Source of the DNA: Maritimibacter dapengensis
Lineage (GTDB): Bacteria > Pseudomonadota > Alphaproteobacteria > Rhodobacterales > Rhodobacteraceae
NCBI RefSeq assembly: GCF_019218265.1
Contig: NZ_JAHUZE010000004.1
Span: 40,001-104,000 of the forward strand
Length of the DNA stretch: 64,000 nucleotides
Direction: 5' to 3'
Under the pieces are notes generated by a model. It saw nothing but the letters and a program-made list of their open reading frames with translations. It was not told the origin of the DNA and ran no database searches. Below, in pieces: positions 61,809-64,000 of the stretch (position 1 is the first letter of the stretch; each line of letters starts with the position of its first letter). The translations under genes and the position numbers were made by a program.

Positions 61809-61931
61809 CGCGTCACTCCTTTCCTCTGCATGTGCGAAAGGGTTACGCGGACGTCAACCGTTCCCTCGCGTCGCACTTGCACATCCGTGGTCGTGCCCCT
61901 AGGTCATGCGACGGACAATCAAGGACGGCCC

Positions 61932-62219
61932 ATGCTTTCGCTTCTGCAAATTCTCTATGCGATTACCAGTGTGCTCTGGTTCATCGTGATCGTGCACATC
62001 ATCATGTCGTGGCTGATCAACTTTCAGGTGCTCAACCTTCGTCAGCAATTCGTGGCGCAGGTCTGGTATGGGCTGAACCGGCTGGTCGACCCGGTCTATT
62101 CGCGTATCCGGCGGTTCCTCCCGGATATGGGCGGGCTGGATTTGTCGCCAGTCATCGTGCTTCTGGTGCTGTTCGCGATCCGCACGGTGATCCAGAACAA
62201 CATGTACAACTTCTACTAG
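61932..62219 (+). CDS. YggT family membrane protein
   Basis: 95 aa with two hydrophobic segments: LLQILYAITSVLWFIVIVHIIMSWLI and LSPVIVLLVLFAIRTVIQNNM. The middle LVDPVYSRIRRFLPDMGGLDLSPV is the YggT signature. Associated with osmotic shock resistance or cell division in other bacteria. The ATG at 61932 follows AAGGA. RecQ begins 36 bp after its stop, on the same strand. Confidence 0.92.
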   Translation: MLSLLQILYAITSVLWFIVIVHIIMSWLINFQVLNLRQQFVAQVWYGLNRLVDPVYSRIRRFLPDMGGLDLSPVIVLLVLFAIRTVIQNNMYNFY

Positions 62220-62255
62220 CTTGAGATTGGCGGGGCGGCTGGCTAAACCCGGCCC

Positions 62256-64000
62256 ATGCTTCGTGACCCTGCGCCCCGCGACCTCGACCTCCTCAAATCC
62301 GTTTTCGGCTTCGACGCGTTCCGACCCGGTCAGGACGAAATTGTCGCCGCGGTAACGGCGGGCGAAGAGACGCTCTGCATCATGCCGACGGGCGGCGGCA
62401 AGTCGCTCTGCTACCAGCTTCCCGCGCTGATGCGCGAAGGCGTGACGCTGGTGATTTCGCCCCTCATTGCCTTGATGCGCGACCAAGTGAGGGCGCTTCG
62501 GGCGGCCGGGGTCGAGGCGGGCGCGCTGACGTCGGGCAATACCGAGGATGAAACGGATGCCGTGTTCTCGGCCCTGTCCGAAGGGCGGCTGAAACTCCTT
62601 TACATGGCCCCCGAACGGCTTGCGTCCGGCGGCACCGTGAACCTGTTGCGCCGGGCGGGTGTCAGCCTGATCGCCGTTGACGAAGCCCATTGCGTGAGCC
62701 AGTGGGGCCACGATTTCCGCCCGGACTACCTTCGGATCGGTGAGCTCAAGGCGGCGCTGGGCGTACCCGTCGCGGCCTTCACCGCGACCGCGGATACCGA
62801 GACGCAGGCCGAGATCGCCGGAAAGCTCTTCGGCGGCGCCGAACCACGCACGTTTCTGCGTGGTTTCGACCGACCCAACATCCACCTCGCTTTTGCCGTG
62901 AAAGACGGGCCGCGTGGCCAGATCCTCGATTTCGCGGGCGCACGCAAAGGCCGCTCCGGGATCGTTTACGCCGCGACCCGTGCGAAGACCGAAACGCTTG
63001 CGCAGGCGCTTCGCGAGGCGGGGCATGTTGCCGTGGCCTATCACGCGGGCATGGAGCCGGACCAAAGGCGCGAGGTCGAGCGGCGGTTCCAGACCGAGGA
63101 CGGGCTGATCGTGGTCGCCACGGTTGCCTTCGGAATGGGGATCGACAAGCCCGACATCCGCTGGGTCGCCCATGCCGACCTGCCGAAAAGCATCGAAGCC
63201 TATTACCAGGAAATCGGTCGGGCGGGCCGTGACAGCGCGCCTGCGGAAACGCTCACACTTTATGGGCCGGACGATATTCGCCTGCGCCGAAGCCAGATCG
63301 ACGAGGGGTTGGCTCCGCCTGAACGCCGTTCCGCCGATCATGCTCGGCTCAACGCGCTTCTGGGGCTTGCGGAAACCTCTGGATGCCGCCGCCAGAAGCT
63401 CCTCGCGTTTTTCGGAGAAGAGGCCGAGGGATGCGGGAATTGCGATACCTGTGATCGTCCGCCGGAAACCTTCGATGGCACGGTCCACGTCATGAAGGCG
63501 CTCTCTGCGGCGCTGCGCACAGGCGAAAATTTCGGTGCGGGCCACCTGATCGACATACTTTTGGGGAACGAGACCGAAAAGGTCCGGGCGCGCCGACATC
63601 AGGAACTTCCGACATTCGCCGTCGGGCAGGACCTTTCGAAAGGTCAGTGGCAGGCGGTCTTTCGGCAGATGATGGGGCTCGACTTCGTTCGTCCGGACCC
63701 TGAACGCCACGGCGCGCTTCGGGTGACGGAACGTGCGCATCCTGTCTTGAAGGGCGAAGAGGAGGTGATCCTTCGCCGCGACCTCGTATCGAACAAGAAA
63801 TCGCGACCTGCGGTGAAGGCGCTCGTATCCGAGGAAGACGCGCCGCTTCTCTCCGCGCTCAAAGCCAAACGCCGGGCGCTGGCCGAAGCGCAGCGCGTGC
63901 CCGCGTATGTCGTGTTCACCGACCGGACCTTGATCGAGATGGCCGAAGCCCGTCCACAGACACTGGACGATATGGCGCGGATCGGTGGGATCGGGGCGAA
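62256..64000 (+). CDS. recQ: ATP-dependent DNA helicase RecQ (3' end outside window)
   Basis: 581 codons in frame up to the window end. Motif I MPTGGGKSLCYQLPAL, Ia ISPLIALMRDQV, motif II VDEAHCVSQWGHDFRPDY, III AAFTATAD, V ATVAFGMGIDKPDIRWVAH, VI YYQEIGRAGRD. A RecQ zinc site (CRRQKLLAFFGE ... CGNCDTC) and winged helix follow, and the HRDC domain is beginning at the edge (ARPQTLDDMARIGGIG). Unwinds DNA 3' to 5' in recombination repair. No stop is reached, so the protein is partial here. Confidence 0.95.
   Translation, partial: MLRDPAPRDLDLLKSVFGFDAFRPGQDEIVAAVTAGEETLCIMPTGGGKSLCYQLPALMREGVTLVISPLIALMRDQVRALRAAGVEAGALTSGNTEDETDAVFSALSEGRLKLLYMAPERLASGGTVNLLRRAGVSLIAVDEAHCVSQWGHDFRPDYLRIGELKAALGVPVAAFTATADTETQAEIAGKLFGGAEPRTFLRGFDRPNIHLAFAVKDGPRGQILDFAGARKGRSGIVYAATRAKTETLAQALREAGHVAVAYHAGMEPDQRREVERRFQTEDGLIVVATVAFGMGIDKPDIRWVAHADLPKSIEAYYQEIGRAGRDSAPAETLTLYGPDDIRLRRSQIDEGLAPPERRSADHARLNALLGLAETSGCRRQKLLAFFGEEAEGCGNCDTCDRPPETFDGTVHVMKALSAALRTGENFGAGHLIDILLGNETEKVRARRHQELPTFAVGQDLSKGQWQAVFRQMMGLDFVRPDPERHGALRVTERAHPVLKGEEEVILRRDLVSNKKSRPAVKALVSEEDAPLLSALKAKRRALAEAQRVPAYVVFTDRTLIEMAEARPQTLDDMARIGGIGA

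Noticed and set aside
61899-63740. 613-codon minus-strand frame
   Set aside because: Antisense of yggT and recQ, both of which have full family motifs.

Overview
The window is GC-rich chromosomal DNA from an alphaproteobacterium, most likely a marine member of the Rhodobacterales (Roseobacter type). The support is the rRNA/initiator-tRNA arrangement, the complete PhyR-NepR-EcfG general stress module, the ectoine operon, TRAP and Opp transporters, and a hairpin repeat that I recall from Rhodobacterales genomes. All calls come from reading the sequence; no searches were run.

Layout. 1-2098: 3' two thirds of a 23S rRNA, then 5S. 2249-5347: a glycosyltransferase, an RmlC-like cupin and a BNR/Asp-box protein, lying between 5S and the initiator tRNA-fMet (5511-5587), which normally directly follows 5S in this order. 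5667-12082: a TetR regulator, an aldehyde dehydrogenase, an AMP-forming CoA ligase, a GMC alcohol dehydrogenase and a MarR regulator, all on the minus strand, together able to take an alcohol to an acyl-CoA. 12478-20446: a split methylenetetrahydrofolate reductase pair, LysR, a sulfatase/phosphonate-monoesterase-like hydrolase, a fused TRAP permease, its TAXI binding protein and a second MarR. 20505-28428: monomeric isocitrate dehydrogenase, then an oppABC-(DF) peptide importer with fused ATPases. 28489-29249: an ArsR/SRPBCC pair. 29359-33797: ectABC-ask with a divergent ectR. 33862-34968: small membrane and stress proteins. 35039-39377: two tandem secreted SGNH hydrolases. 39510-43185: phyR, nepR, ecfG, a sensor kinase and csbD. 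43237-53351: a mixed housekeeping block (M20 hydrolase, lipoprotein, sulfotransferase, glyoxalase, Wza-like exporter, TrhO, DegP-type protease, PncA, patatin, zinc-type alcohol dehydrogenase family). 53397-54683: pncB. 54680-56432: a visibly AT-rich two-gene cassette (ABC-type AAA ATPase plus PIN-like nuclease). 56495-57267: arfB with an unusual upstream region. 57268-64000: a queuosine-precursor transporter, an esterase-like phytase, MepA, an MFS transporter, a thioesterase, YggT and the start of RecQ.

How genes work together. The general stress response can be followed at sequence level: GGAAC-N16/17-(C/G)GTT promoters precede nepR-ecfG, phyR, csbD, the DUF883-holin pair, DUF1328 and a Gly-zipper lipoprotein, so much of the surrounding small-protein content looks like one EcfG regulon. 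The osmoprotectant operon stands next to it.

The best candidates for something undescribed are the AAA-PIN cassette (possible anti-phage system), the arfB upstream region (13-codon ORF with a near-perfect Shine-Dalgarno, a terminator, then 22-bp tandem repeats), and the tandem SGNH hydrolases.
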